In this document: piece after piece, positions 17,713 through 27,400 of the stretch
How positions within the stretch are numbered: position 1 is the stretch's first letter
Layout: every line of letters starts with the position of its first letter
Source: Flavobacterium luteolum
GTDB taxonomy: Bacteria > Bacteroidota > Bacteroidia > Flavobacteriales > Flavobacteriaceae
Assembly: GCF_027111275.1 (NCBI RefSeq)
Contig: NZ_CP114286.1
Location: 1 to 64,000 of the forward strand
DNA: 64,000 nt
Reading direction: 5' to 3'
Position numbers and translations under genes: made by a program
The notes under the pieces: model-generated
What the model saw: the letters and a program-made list of their open reading frames with translations, nothing else
The model's database searches: none
What the model was told of the DNA's origin: nothing

Positions 17713-19725
17713 TTAGTTGCCAACAACCGCTTTTAAAGCTATATACTTTTCAATACCTTTAAAGTTATGTCCTTTTTCTCTCATAGCTTTAATGAAAGTT
17801 GGCGTTGCACCAACCGCTTTTGCACCCACAATATCATTTAAATCTAGATCTGAAAAACCCAAATCCTTATATTCCTTAACTAAATCTGCTGTGATATTTT
17901 GCGATTTTAAAGCCGCAAGATTTTCAGACGAAATGTTTTTATAACCTGCTTTTTCGAATTGACTAACATATTCTGGAGTTACATTTAAAGCTTTTAAAGC
18001 AATTAAGTCGTCATTTGAAAGATCATTATAACCTATTTTCTTAAAAGAATCAATATAAGCTTTATCTATGTTTAAAGTTTTGAAAGCAACAATATTGTCC
18101 TCATCTCCTTCTCCATTTTCATTCTTTTTTGTTTTTGCCGAAGAACGGTAATCATTAATATACTTTCCGTCAATATTTTGAGATTTTAAAGTGATCAGAT
18201 TTTCTGGTGAAACATTTTTATAACCCGATTTAATAATATCTTCAATAAAAGCTTTATCAATGTTTAAGGATTTAAAAGGAATCAACGTTTCAATATCTAT
18301 ATTTCCAATTCCAGCATCTTTAATAGAATCGATATAATCTTCACTTACGTTTAAAGCCGCCAACGGAATTACTTGTTCTTTGTCTACATTTTTATATCCT
18401 TTTTTATGTAGCATTTTTACATAAGACGTTTTTATATTTACAGCAAAGAAAACCATAAGATCTGTATCATCTGCCAATGTAATCCCTTGTGCAGCCATTT
18501 CTTTGGCGAAATTTTTATTGCCAACAAACTTATACGTTCCCATTCCGCTATTTCCGTCAAATTTTCCGGTAAAGTTCATTGTTCCCGCTTCACGCGTTAG
18601 AGAAAATGTTCCTTGTTTATCTTTTGATAATCCGCTAAACTCGCTAATATCATAAGTATGAGTAGAATGGCTATTCTCGTCGTTTTTAAATTCCATTTCT
18701 ACTTTATTGCCTTTGATTGTGGCAAACCAGTTTCCTTCGGTTTGATCACCCTTTTGAGTGTTTGTATTCGCTTTAGTTCCTTCGTTTTTAATATTCGAAG
18801 TTAGCGTCTGACTTTGCGCTGCCGGTTGATTAAAAAGGCAGGCAAACAATACCAATAATGGTAACAGGAAAAAATATTTCCATGTTGTGTTTACGTTTGA
18901 TTTTTTTGAATTCATCATAATGATTCGTTTTTTGAGTAATGATTGATTATAATTAGTTGTAAGACTCAAAGGAAATTGTGGCGCCGCTACTTTAAGCAGG
19001 CTAAATTGATAACTTTCTTTTTCTACACTACCTTGTTGTAGCATTTCGTTATCAGTCAAAAATTCAAGATTACTTTCTAATGCTTTTCGCCATTGCCAAG
19101 CAAAAGGATTAAACCACTGAAAAACAAGTACGATTTCTGCAAGCAAAAGATCAATAGTATGTTTTTGCTCAATATGAATTTTTTCATGCAGCAAAATTTG
19201 ATTGTACGTTTCCCATTCGTATTTTTCAGGATTTATAAAAATACTATTAGCAAAAGAACAAGGTGCTTTATCGCCTGTTATTTCGACAATTCTAAATTTT
19301 CCATCCCGAATAATCTCTGATGTGTACGCTCTGTAAAATAATATAACAGCTTGCATCAAAAAATTAAGCGCAAAAACAATGACACCAAACCAGTACAAAT
19401 ACACTATCCACTGCAGCACCAAATCCATATTAAATTGTTGCTTTGTTTCATTTACTAAAACTTCATTTACGGGAAGGGGTTTCAGCTCAGCAGTTGATTC
19501 TTTTGCAACTGTTTTTTTTATGGAAGGAATAGCTGCCGTTTCTTTCTGTTTTTGAAGAGAGAATTGCTGCGGAATCGGAAGCAGTGGCAAAGTAAAAGCT
19601 ACTAGCATGCAGGCAAGCAAGACAAATCTATTCAAGTTATAAAAAGTTTCTTTCTGCAAAAGCAGCTTATAAAACATAAGACAAGCAAAAAGAATAAGCG
19701 CTGTGTATAGAATATATGGTATCAT
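17713..19725 (-). CDS. BlaR1-like M56 family membrane metallopeptidase with C-terminal 29-residue repeats
   Basis: The N-terminal half is a BlaR1/MecR1 M56 domain with several membrane helices (residues 1-50 and 100-135) and the zinc motif HEKIH starting at H180, followed by LTDNE. A last helix (WKYFFLLPLLVLFACLF, near 283) leads to the periplasm. No penicillin-binding domain follows. Instead, after a beta-rich linker, about eight units of 29 residues run to the C-terminus (consensus N-x-x-x-x-Y-I-x-x-x-x-x-x-G-Y-x-N-x-x-x-x-x-L-I-x-L-K-x-L). It overlaps the repressor gene by four bases (ATGA). The likely role is to sense a periplasmic signal and cleave or inactivate the BlaI-like repressor. 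Confidence 0.88.
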   Translation of the reverse strand: MIPYILYTALILFACLMFYKLLLQKETFYNLNRFVLLACMLVAFTLPLLPIPQQFSLQKQKETAAIPSIKKTVAKESTAELKPLPVNEVLVNETKQQFNMDLVLQWIVYLYWFGVIVFALNFLMQAVILFYRAYTSEIIRDGKFRIVEITGDKAPCSFANSIFINPEKYEWETYNQILLHEKIHIEQKHTIDLLLAEIVLVFQWFNPFAWQWRKALESNLEFLTDNEMLQQGSVEKESYQFSLLKVAAPQFPLSLTTNYNQSLLKKRIIMMNSKKSNVNTTWKYFFLLPLLVLFACLFNQPAAQSQTLTSNIKNEGTKANTNTQKGDQTEGNWFATIKGNKVEMEFKNDENSHSTHTYDISEFSGLSKDKQGTFSLTREAGTMNFTGKFDGNSGMGTYKFVGNKNFAKEMAAQGITLADDTDLMVFFAVNIKTSYVKMLHKKGYKNVDKEQVIPLAALNVSEDYIDSIKDAGIGNIDIETLIPFKSLNIDKAFIEDIIKSGYKNVSPENLITLKSQNIDGKYINDYRSSAKTKKNENGEGDEDNIVAFKTLNIDKAYIDSFKKIGYNDLSNDDLIALKALNVTPEYVSQFEKAGYKNISSENLAALKSQNITADLVKEYKDLGFSDLDLNDIVGAKAVGATPTFIKAMREKGHNFKGIEKYIALKAVVGN

Positions 19726-20084
19726 ATCGAATCTTTTTTTATCATGTTTACGATTTCGTCCAATTCTTTTTCGGTTAATTTTTGCTCTTTAGCAAAAAAG
19801 GCAAGCATTCGTGGATACGAATTATCAAAATACTGACTCACAACATCTTTCAGCGCAAATTGTTGATATTCTTCTCTTTGAATTACCGGAAAAAAGCAAT
19901 GCATATTCCCTATTGTTTCCCGATTTAGAAACCCTTTTTCTTCTAATATTTTGACAATCGTCGCAACACTATTATAATGTGGTTTCGGATCTGGCAGCAA
20001 TGGAATAATATCTCTGATGAAGGCTTTGTTTAAATCCCAAAAAACCTGCATAATCTGTTCTTCTCGTTTGGCTAATTTTATCAT
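19722..20084 (-). CDS. BlaI/MecI-family transcriptional repressor
   Basis: A 120-residue winged-helix protein starting LAKREEQIMQVFWDL, with the recognition region YNSVATIVKILEEKGFL and a C-terminal dimerisation helix. It pairs with the M56 sensor in a two-gene operon with a four-base overlap. Three regularly spaced palindromes just upstream are its probable operator, so it should repress itself and the sensor gene. Confidence 0.93.
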   Translation of the reverse strand: MIKLAKREEQIMQVFWDLNKAFIRDIIPLLPDPKPHYNSVATIVKILEEKGFLNRETIGNMHCFFPVIQREEYQQFALKDVVSQYFDNSYPRMLAFFAKEQKLTEKELDEIVNMIKKDSI

Positions 20085-20101
20085 AGTAGAAATTCTTTTG
20101 G

Positions 20102-20131
20102 CAAATATAACTACTAATTAATTAGTAGCAA
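20102..20131 (-). promoter_or_regulatory. Bacteroidota-type promoter of the blaI-like operon
   Basis: On the minus strand a TTG (-33, bases 20131-20129) is followed after 19 bases by TATATTTG (-7, bases 20109-20102). This matches the TTG-N19-TAnnTTTG consensus of Bacteroidota housekeeping promoters. The -7 box ends 17 bases before the start codon. The first operator palindrome sits between the two boxes. Confidence 0.7.
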
Positions 20132-20166
20132 AACTAATTGATTAATATTTATACTAATTAATTAGT
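20111..20166. promoter_or_regulatory. Triple operator with exact 20-bp spacing
   Basis: Three copies of a 14-base palindrome begin at 20113 (ACTAATTAATTAGT), 20133 (ACTAATTGATTAAT, degenerate right half) and 20153 (ACTAATTAATTAGT). The first extends to an 18-base perfect palindrome (20111-20128). The starts are exactly 20 bases apart, so three repressor dimers would line up on one face of the DNA across the promoter. Confidence 0.8.
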
Positions 20167-20390
20167 CAGTCCAGTAATTACGGAATATTCAGGCAATGAA
20201 TTTTCATCTTTTAATAACTTAAAGAACAATTAATTACAACCATAAAGTGAAGTTTAGATACAAAAATGAAGATATTTTTGATCTATTAAATTAATGTCTT
20301 CGGAAGTTTGTAGAAAAATTTCAGAAGAAAGAAGGAAAGAAGAAAGTTCCTTTTTTGTTAATTCCTGACGAGAAGATTGAATATTTTATT
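20167..20390. other. Intergenic stretch without recognised features
   Basis: This is the remainder of the 306-base gap between the blaI-like gene and the Pr6Pr-type gene. It is AT-rich, with no gene, no strong hairpin and no match to the local repeat families. Confidence 0.6.
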
Positions 20391-21047
20391 TTAGTCTTCC
20401 AAGCTAATCTTCTTAGTTCTAATTTTTGAAATTAAAATCAAAATCACAGACAAAACCACAAAAGAGATTAAAACGAAAAATCCGTTTATAATTGCCGTTT
20501 GAAAACCTAATTTAGTTGCGTCTATAAAAGGATACGGATAAAATTCGGTTGCAATTCCGTGAAACAAAGTGTAAATGATGTAGATAATTGGATAAATCAG
20601 CCAAGACGAAATAACTTTAAAAGAGATCTTTTCTGGACTTACAAAAAACAACCAGAAAACCAAAAATAAAATGGGAACGACCGTATGAAAAATTTCGCTT
20701 ACAATAAGATGATGCCCTTCTAAATGGAGAGTTGAGCGAAGAAGTAAATTAAAAACAATTCCGACAATCAATATATAAACTGTAATGGCCGTAATAGTAG
20801 TACACTTTCTGAAAAAAGCATTTGACTTACTTTTACCACCAAATAGCAACAAAGCAGTGCAAAGAAAAACGATCGTATTTGTTGTAATGGTAAAAAAACT
20901 GAAAAAACGAACTGCTGCACTGAAAAAAGTGAATTCAGGATTTTTTAGCAGCAAGTAAAACTGTACAGGCAAGGCGTATAATTCTAAGGCAAAAATAATA
21001 CCCAGCAAAATCTCCCCTTTTATTTTTGTGGTATTTTCTTTTTCCAT
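20391..21047 (-). CDS. Pr6Pr-family membrane protein
   Basis: A 218-residue integral membrane protein with six predicted helices. Features of the Pr6Pr group are FFTITTNTIVFLCTALLLF, LHLEGHHLIVSEIFHTVVPILFLVFWLFF and YPIIYIIYTLFHGI, then FYPYPFIDATKLGF. Its function is unknown. It lies 49 bases after the YdeI-like gene on the same strand and has no visible link to glycan use. Confidence 0.8.
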   Translation of the reverse strand: MEKENTTKIKGEILLGIIFALELYALPVQFYLLLKNPEFTFFSAAVRFFSFFTITTNTIVFLCTALLLFGGKSKSNAFFRKCTTITAITVYILIVGIVFNLLLRSTLHLEGHHLIVSEIFHTVVPILFLVFWLFFVSPEKISFKVISSWLIYPIIYIIYTLFHGIATEFYPYPFIDATKLGFQTAIINGFFVLISFVVLSVILILISKIRTKKISLED

Positions 21048-21096
21048 ATTTCACTAAAAGTCAGATTACTAAAGTAAAACATTTTATTCAAAATAG

Positions 21097-21654
21097 CTAC
21101 AAGACTCTTTTCTGTTTTTCACTTTCTATAATCGTTTTTTCAAGTCTTGAAAGCTGTGTTTTTTCTTGCTTGGCACTCATAATCCAATGAATCATCACTT
21201 TTTTATAAGAAGGGGCTTGCTTCTCAAAAAATTTCCAAGCAGTTGCATTGTTTTTAAACTGTTTCTCGTAAACATCTAACAAAGGAACAGGTTCTTTTTC
21301 GTGCGAATAAATCTTAGACTTCTTTTCTGTTCTAAAACCAAACGCTTTCAAACCAGCATCGGTCATTAATCCCGCTTTTGTCAAATCTTCTATCTTCTGA
21401 ATATTAATCGCACTCCAAATGCTAGAAGGCTTTCTTGGAGTAAAACGAATTGTATAGCTTTCCGCATCAATAGATTTTCTGACACCATCAATCCAACCAA
21501 AACAAAGCGCTTGATCAACAGATTCTGACCAGCTTATAGAAAGCTTTTTACTCGTAACTTTATAAAAACCAACCAAAAGTTCTTTCTCTTTTTGATGGTT
21601 CCTCTCAAGCCATTTTCTAAATTCTAATTGATTTGCGAAGAAGATTGGTGTCAT
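21097..21654 (-). CDS. YdeI/OmpD-associated family protein
   Basis: A 185-residue cytoplasmic protein with the family blocks FRKWLERNHQKEKELLVGFYKV, ALCFGWIDGVRKSID, RFTPRKPSSIWSAINIQKIE and a basic C-terminus (WIMSAKQEKTQLSRLEKTI). Family members are annotated as bacteriocin-protection or DUF1905-associated proteins, without a firm biochemical role. It may be co-transcribed with the Pr6Pr-type gene downstream. Confidence 0.85.
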   Translation of the reverse strand: MTPIFFANQLEFRKWLERNHQKEKELLVGFYKVTSKKLSISWSESVDQALCFGWIDGVRKSIDAESYTIRFTPRKPSSIWSAINIQKIEDLTKAGLMTDAGLKAFGFRTEKKSKIYSHEKEPVPLLDVYEKQFKNNATAWKFFEKQAPSYKKVMIHWIMSAKQEKTQLSRLEKTIIESEKQKRVL

Positions 21655-21707
21655 TTCTTTTAAATTATTTTATAAATATATCAATATTTTAAATGCTTAA
21701 AAGAAAA

Positions 21708-21733
21708 AATCCGCTTCTAGTTTGAAGCGGATT
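21708..21733 (-). terminator. Intrinsic terminator after the GH2 gene
   Basis: A 10-bp stem (AATCCGCTTC / GAAGCGGATT) with a 6-base loop. On the minus strand it is followed by TTTTTCTTTT. It lies about 200 bases beyond the end of the GH2 gene and marks the left boundary of the pectin locus. Confidence 0.8.
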
Positions 21734-21739
21734 CTGATT

Positions 21740-21925
21740 GTTTATATTATTTCGCTCCTCTGGAGCTTTCTCTTATGTGAGAATCACTTTTCTATAAATA
21801 TTTCGCTCTTCCAGAGCTAATATTGAAATCGAATAATTATCTAAAATAAAGCTTCGGAAAAGCTTAATATTTATAGAAATAATCAACGATTAGAGAATCA
21901 AAGCTCCAACGGAGCGACATATAAA
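21740..21925. repeat. GGAGC-type palindromic repeat cluster
   Basis: It contains CGCTCCTCTGGAGC, CGCTCTTCCAGAGC, AAGCTTCGGAAAAGCTT and GCTCCAACGGAGCGACATAT. The stretch GCTTAATATTTATAGAAATA followed by ATCAACGATTA is shared with 15112-15142. It lies between the GH2 gene and the terminator. Confidence 0.7.
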
Positions 21926-21926
21926 A

Positions 21927-24347
21927 TTAATTAACACTTATCTTAATCGATGAAACCGAAATTCCATTTCCTGCTGTCGCCTTCAACTTAATACTCTCTT
22001 TCTTTCCATTCGACTGAATAATCGCAATACATTTTCCATTAAACAACTTACAAGAATTGGCTTTAAAAGAATCTAAATTAGCCTGATAACCATTATCGAC
22101 TCCAACTAATTTCCCTCCGCCAGTTACTTCAAAATTGACTAAATCCATTGCGTTTGGCACTAAATTCCCATCTTTATCAGTCATAGAAACTGTAACATAA
22201 ACCAAATCGTAAGTATCGTTTTTGATTGCAGTTTTATCAGCTTGCAAGTCTAATTTTGAAGCTTCTCCTGCTGTGCGGATTTCTTTCTCTAATACTACTT
22301 TCCCGTTCTTTCTAGAAACCGCTTTTAATGTTCCAGGTTCAAATTTTACGTGCCAAGAGATATGAAGATCATCATTTTGTTTTGATTTCTTCCCTAGAGA
22401 TTTTCCGTTTAAGAATAATTCTACTTCATCAGCATTATTATAATAGGCCCAAACTTCGACTTCTTGATCTTTTTTCCAATTCCAATGCGGTAAAATATGC
22501 AGAACCGTTTTATTCGACCATTCACTTTGATACATATAATACACATCTTTTGGAAGTCCGGCTAAATCAACGATTCCAAAATATGAACTTCTTGCAGGAA
22601 ATGGATACGGATCTGGTTCTCCGATATAATCGAATCCTGTCCAGATAAAAGTTCCTGCCATGAAATCCTGACTTTTAATAGTTTTCCAGTTTTCTTCGTG
22701 CGTAGCTCCCCAATACGATTTTACCTGATCGTAAGCCGAAACCGTCCAATCTGCATTTCCGTCAAACGCAGCGCCGTATTTTGTTGGCCATGCTTTAATT
22801 CCATCAGGAAAATCATAATGACCGCGCGTTTCTAAAGCCGAAACACTTTCAGAGGCCAATATTTTCTGTCCTTTAAATTTAGTTGGAAAATCTTTATACT
22901 CTTCGTGTTTGTAATTGAATCCCAAAAGATCCAAAGCTCCTGACTGATAAATAAAGTTTTTCTCAATTACATTCTCTGTCAAAGCCGAAGTTACAGGTCG
23001 AGTTGCGTCTAAAGATTTAACAATCTTAGCCAATTCTCTTGTAATCGCAATTCCAGTCGAATCAAACTGTTCTCTGATTTCGTTACCAATACTCCACATC
23101 ATAACCGATGGATGATTACGATCTCTTTTAATAAAATCTTCTAAATCTTGTTTGTGCCAAGCATCCCAATCTTTGTGGTAATCGTTGGTTACTTTTTTCT
23201 TTTTCCAAACGTCAAAAGCTTCATCCTGAACGATAAATCCCATTTCGTCGCACAATTGCATCATTTCCAACGAATGCGGATTATGAGACATTCTGATAGC
23301 GTTGGCTCCCATTTCTTTCATCAAAGTCAGTTTTCTTCTAACTGCATGAATATTTTCAACCGCACCCAAAGCACCATTATCGTGATGCAGACAAACGCCA
23401 TAAATTTTGGTTGGAACACCATTTAAAGAAAATCCTTTTTCTGAATCAAAATTAAAAAATCTAAATCCAAGTGGCGTTTCATAATTATCGACTAGTACAG
23501 ATTTCTCGTAAATTTTTGTGATTACTTTATACAAATACGGATTTTCAGTATTCCATAATTGTGGCTTTAGAACTTCAAGATTATGCACCTTCGTTTCAAA
23601 TGTTTTAGCCCCAATTTTCTCTACAGAAATCTTATTTGCCACTTCTTTATTATTAACATCTAAAATAGAAGTAACAAATGTAAATTCTCTGGCAGTATCA
23701 AAATCATTATCAATTGTAACTTCCAAATGTACTTTTGATTTCACTGTTGAAACTTCAGGCGTAGTCACAAAAGTTCCCCACTTTCCTACGTGTAATTTTT
23801 CAGTTGTCACCAATCTCACATTTCTGTAAATTCCAGAACCTGTATACCATCTTGAGTTTGGCTGAGCATCGTTATCGACTTTAACGGCGATAGTATTGGT
23901 CTGTCCATAATTTAAATAAGGAGACAAATCATAACCAAAAGAGATATAACCATTTGGACGAATTCCTAATGATTTCCCATTTATAAAAACTTCGCTATTC
24001 TTAAAAACACCATCAAACTCAATTGAAATAGTTTTACTTTTCCAGCTTGCCGGAATAGTAAAGACTTTACGATACCATCCTTTTCCAGCGGGCAAAAATC
24101 CTTGTGCTTGCTTGGTTTTAGCATCTTTATCAAAAGCTCCTTCAATACTCCAATCATGTGGCAATTGAAGTGCTTTCCAATCTGATGCATTATAATTGGC
24201 ATTAACTGCTTCTGGATAATCTCCTAATTTGAAGTTCCAATTTTTGTTGAAATCTTCCACAATTCTGGCTTGTTTTTGTGCAAAAACTGATACCGAAAAC
24301 AATAAGGCAATTGTAATTTTTTGAAATATGTTTTTATGTTTAATCAT
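21927..24347 (-). CDS. GH2 family glycoside hydrolase (beta-galactosidase/beta-glucuronidase type)
   Basis: The start at 24347 (MIKHKNIFQK, signal peptide ending VFAQKQ) is chosen because longer frames read into a palindromic repeat; this gives 806 residues. Order: jelly-roll sugar-binding domain (about 30-190), Ig-like domain, TIM barrel with acid/base E423 (WSIGNE) and nucleophile E500 (LASESVS), then DUF4982 and a C-terminal Ig-like domain with VNFEVTGGG. It is a retaining exo-beta-glycosidase exported to the periplasm. In this pectin locus a beta-galactosidase, beta-glucuronidase or beta-galacturonidase role is plausible. It is the last gene of the locus. Confidence 0.9.
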   Translation of the reverse strand: MIKHKNIFQKITIALLFSVSVFAQKQARIVEDFNKNWNFKLGDYPEAVNANYNASDWKALQLPHDWSIEGAFDKDAKTKQAQGFLPAGKGWYRKVFTIPASWKSKTISIEFDGVFKNSEVFINGKSLGIRPNGYISFGYDLSPYLNYGQTNTIAVKVDNDAQPNSRWYTGSGIYRNVRLVTTEKLHVGKWGTFVTTPEVSTVKSKVHLEVTIDNDFDTAREFTFVTSILDVNNKEVANKISVEKIGAKTFETKVHNLEVLKPQLWNTENPYLYKVITKIYEKSVLVDNYETPLGFRFFNFDSEKGFSLNGVPTKIYGVCLHHDNGALGAVENIHAVRRKLTLMKEMGANAIRMSHNPHSLEMMQLCDEMGFIVQDEAFDVWKKKKVTNDYHKDWDAWHKQDLEDFIKRDRNHPSVMMWSIGNEIREQFDSTGIAITRELAKIVKSLDATRPVTSALTENVIEKNFIYQSGALDLLGFNYKHEEYKDFPTKFKGQKILASESVSALETRGHYDFPDGIKAWPTKYGAAFDGNADWTVSAYDQVKSYWGATHEENWKTIKSQDFMAGTFIWTGFDYIGEPDPYPFPARSSYFGIVDLAGLPKDVYYMYQSEWSNKTVLHILPHWNWKKDQEVEVWAYYNNADEVELFLNGKSLGKKSKQNDDLHISWHVKFEPGTLKAVSRKNGKVVLEKEIRTAGEASKLDLQADKTAIKNDTYDLVYVTVSMTDKDGNLVPNAMDLVNFEVTGGGKLVGVDNGYQANLDSFKANSCKLFNGKCIAIIQSNGKKESIKLKATAGNGISVSSIKISVN

Positions 24348-24378
24348 AAATATGTTTTTTATTCTATCGTTTTTTTCT

Positions 24379-24453
24379 GTAGAGACGCACTGCAGTGCGT
24401 CTACGCTCCAATTGTCCATACTGTGTGTTAGACGCACTACTGTGCGTCTCTAC
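24379..24453. repeat. AGACGCAC palindromic repeat
   Basis: GTAGAGACGCAC (24379-24390) can pair with GTGCGTCTAC (24395-24404) or with GTGCGTCTCTAC (24442-24453), so a small palindrome sits inside a larger one. It lies between the two GH2 genes. Confidence 0.75.
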
Positions 24454-24496
24454 AATAAAACCTTGGCGTCTTTGTGCCTTCGTGGCAAACTACCAT

Positions 24497-27400
24497 TTAC
24501 TGAAATTCGAAATTATCCAACATTAATCCCTTCAAATCATCACCTTCAAGCGTTATTTTATATGTACCTGCATTAATATAACCGCCAGAAGTCGTATTCA
24601 AAATCTTCCATTTTTCTGGTGAAGGGAAAAACTCAATCGTATCATTTCGCATTAAAATTCCGTAGGCATCTTCCATTTTGAATTTGACTTTTAATGGCGT
24701 TTCATTTCTATTCATAAAACGAAAACGAATTAAATAAATTCCGGCAACTCCAGGTTTTACTTCAAACTCAATGCTATTATTTGTCTTCTGAGTGAACTCA
24801 ATATAATCAGCTTTTTTGAAATTTCCTTTTTCGATTCCTGTTCCCGTTGTTTTTGTCTTTTCGGCTTCTATAATTACAACAGGTCTCGAATCGTCTTTTT
24901 CGCCCATATCGTAAGTTGGAACAACTGCAATTGTAGAAATTGTTTCCGAATTATCAAAAAGAACTTTCTCGTCTTTCTTTATTTTTTTAGTGAAAACTTC
25001 AAATTCAGTTTGACTACTATTTTTAACTTTTTCCTCTAATTTTTTATACTCCGAAAATGACTTTAAATTAAAACTTTTATTATCAATAAAAAGATATAAT
25101 TCTGAATCTTCTTTAGCAGTAAATGAACCTTTATTTTTAGAATTAGCTGAAAACTGTAAATAATCTGCTCCAAAAACCTCAGAAGGCAATTCGGTAAAAA
25201 CAACATCAGAATCTGAATATTGTTTTGAATTAATATCCAGCCATGAAGCTACTTTGTTAGTTTTATCATAAGAATCTAAAACCAAATTCTGAATGTTTCT
25301 TGGAGATTCGGTTGCTGGTCTTGCATGAATATCTTTTGTCGCAATTGCAATTGCAGAAATAATCGCCTGCGAAGCTTTTACATTTGGAAATGAAATCACA
25401 ATTTTTCCGTTTGTACTTTTTACTTTGAATGTTTTCTTCAAAGCGTTATCATGACCAGCTTCTGACCAAATATCAAAATCTTTTAAAACAACATTATCGT
25501 TGATGGCAACATCAAACAAACGCCAGCCTTTGCAATCCATTCCACCACCAGTTCCATACCAAGGTTCTGTGAAATATAATTCTATTAAATATTCGCCATC
25601 TGGAGCTGGAAATTCGTAACGCAATTTATCAACTCCATATCTAAAACTTTGAAATAATTCAGGATCTTTTGTTCCGTTTATTAGGTCAAAAGTTTTTCTT
25701 TGACTGGCAAAAAAGTCTGGAAGTTTTTCAAAATTATCTGTCCATGATAATGAACCCCAACTGTTTTGTCCATTTTTATGCGTATCAGTAAACCAAGTAT
25801 TTCCCGCAGAATCTGTCAATTCAGAACCTCCACAATTTACTCTGTAAATATAATTATACCCTTTTTGGGCTTTTGTTATATCCGTTTTCTCAGACGTTAA
25901 AGCATCAAAACTTGGTGCTTTTGGAAAATTATTTAAAACGATATAATCTTTAGCAACCGCTTTTCCATTTACATAACCAACAGCATATAAAACATTGTAC
26001 TGAATATTGACATCATTAAATTGAAAATGCTGTCCGATTCCTGGATTTTTTAGTTTTCCAAGTGAAGCTTTATTGACATCATTAAACAATTCTACTTCAT
26101 CACAATTCGAATAAATATCGATTCCGTTTTTGATTCCCGGTTTTTCCCAACGGCTTGGCCAAGTATGCGAAACGATATACACCATCGGATTGGTTTTGTT
26201 CGAAACATAATTCGCGCGGTACATGTAAAATGCATCCAAAGGCTCGCCCCAAATGGTAAAAAGTCCTTTGTAATTTACTGGGCCAACTTTGTCAATGTCT
26301 CTAAAACCTTCTCCGTTCTGCACTCGTCCCGGATTTTCGTGAGAAGCAAAAAGCCAGTTAAACTGTCCAGCAATTTTATCTCTTACCGATTCGGCTTCTC
26401 TAACTTTAATTTCCATTAATTGAGAAAAACGGTTTTCGCTTAAAGTTCCTTTTTGGTCAAACTCACCTTCTGTATGCAAATCCGCTGAACGCCATGCGCC
26501 GTATTCTCCGTTTAGAAGCTGAGTTGTCATTTCCAGATGGTATTTTAACGGATCTCCGCCATAAGTTCCTGACCAGTTTTGAACGACATTCCAATCTGTT
26601 CCTTCTCCTCCGTTACAGGTTGTTACGATTCTTTGTGAGGCCGATAAAGGATCCATTTCACGGATAATCTGTGTGCATTCTTCTGCAAATTCCTTCGGAA
26701 TCGTACTTTCGTTCTGCAATCCCCACATTACTACAGATGGACTGTTTCTGCGTTCCTTAATCCATTCGCGTAATAAGATTTTAAAGTTTTCCTTAAATTC
26801 AGGCGTATCATACCAAATATGTGCCGAAAACTGACTCCAAAACAGGATTCCGTTTTCGTCTAATTCTTTTTGATACAATAAATTATGAGGCTGATGCGCT
26901 TCTCTAAAAGCGTTAAATCCGCCTGCTTTTATCTGTTCGATTCTGGAATGAATCATTTCGTCTGAAAACGAATGACTTTTTCCAATCAAATGTTCGTATT
27001 CGCAAACGCCGTTTATAAAAACTGGTTCATCATTAATAAAAAAGCGATTGTCTTTTCCGTCACGGCTAACTGGCCAACTTACCCAACGAATTCCGTAAGG
27101 CGTTGTTAACTGATCGATTATTTTCCCGTTTTCGTAAACTGAAGTAACCAATTTATACAAATACGGATTGGATGGCGACCATAATTTCGGATTCTGAATC
27201 TCTGGAAGTGTCGTTGCTATTTCCTTTATTTCTCCCGAATTGATTTTGTTATCGCTTTTATTGATAGCAACTTTCTTTCCTGAAGTATCAAGAAGGATAT
27301 TTTCGACAGTTAAATTTCGTTGTGAAGTGCCGTAATTCTTAATTTCTGTAGTGGTATGAAGAATCGCTTTTTGTTTAGAAACCGATTTGTCATTCCAAAT

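Noticed and set aside
24348..24437. 30-residue N-terminal extension of the GH2 gene
   Set aside because: The extension translates the AGACGCAC palindrome; the methionine at 24347 begins a normal signal peptide.
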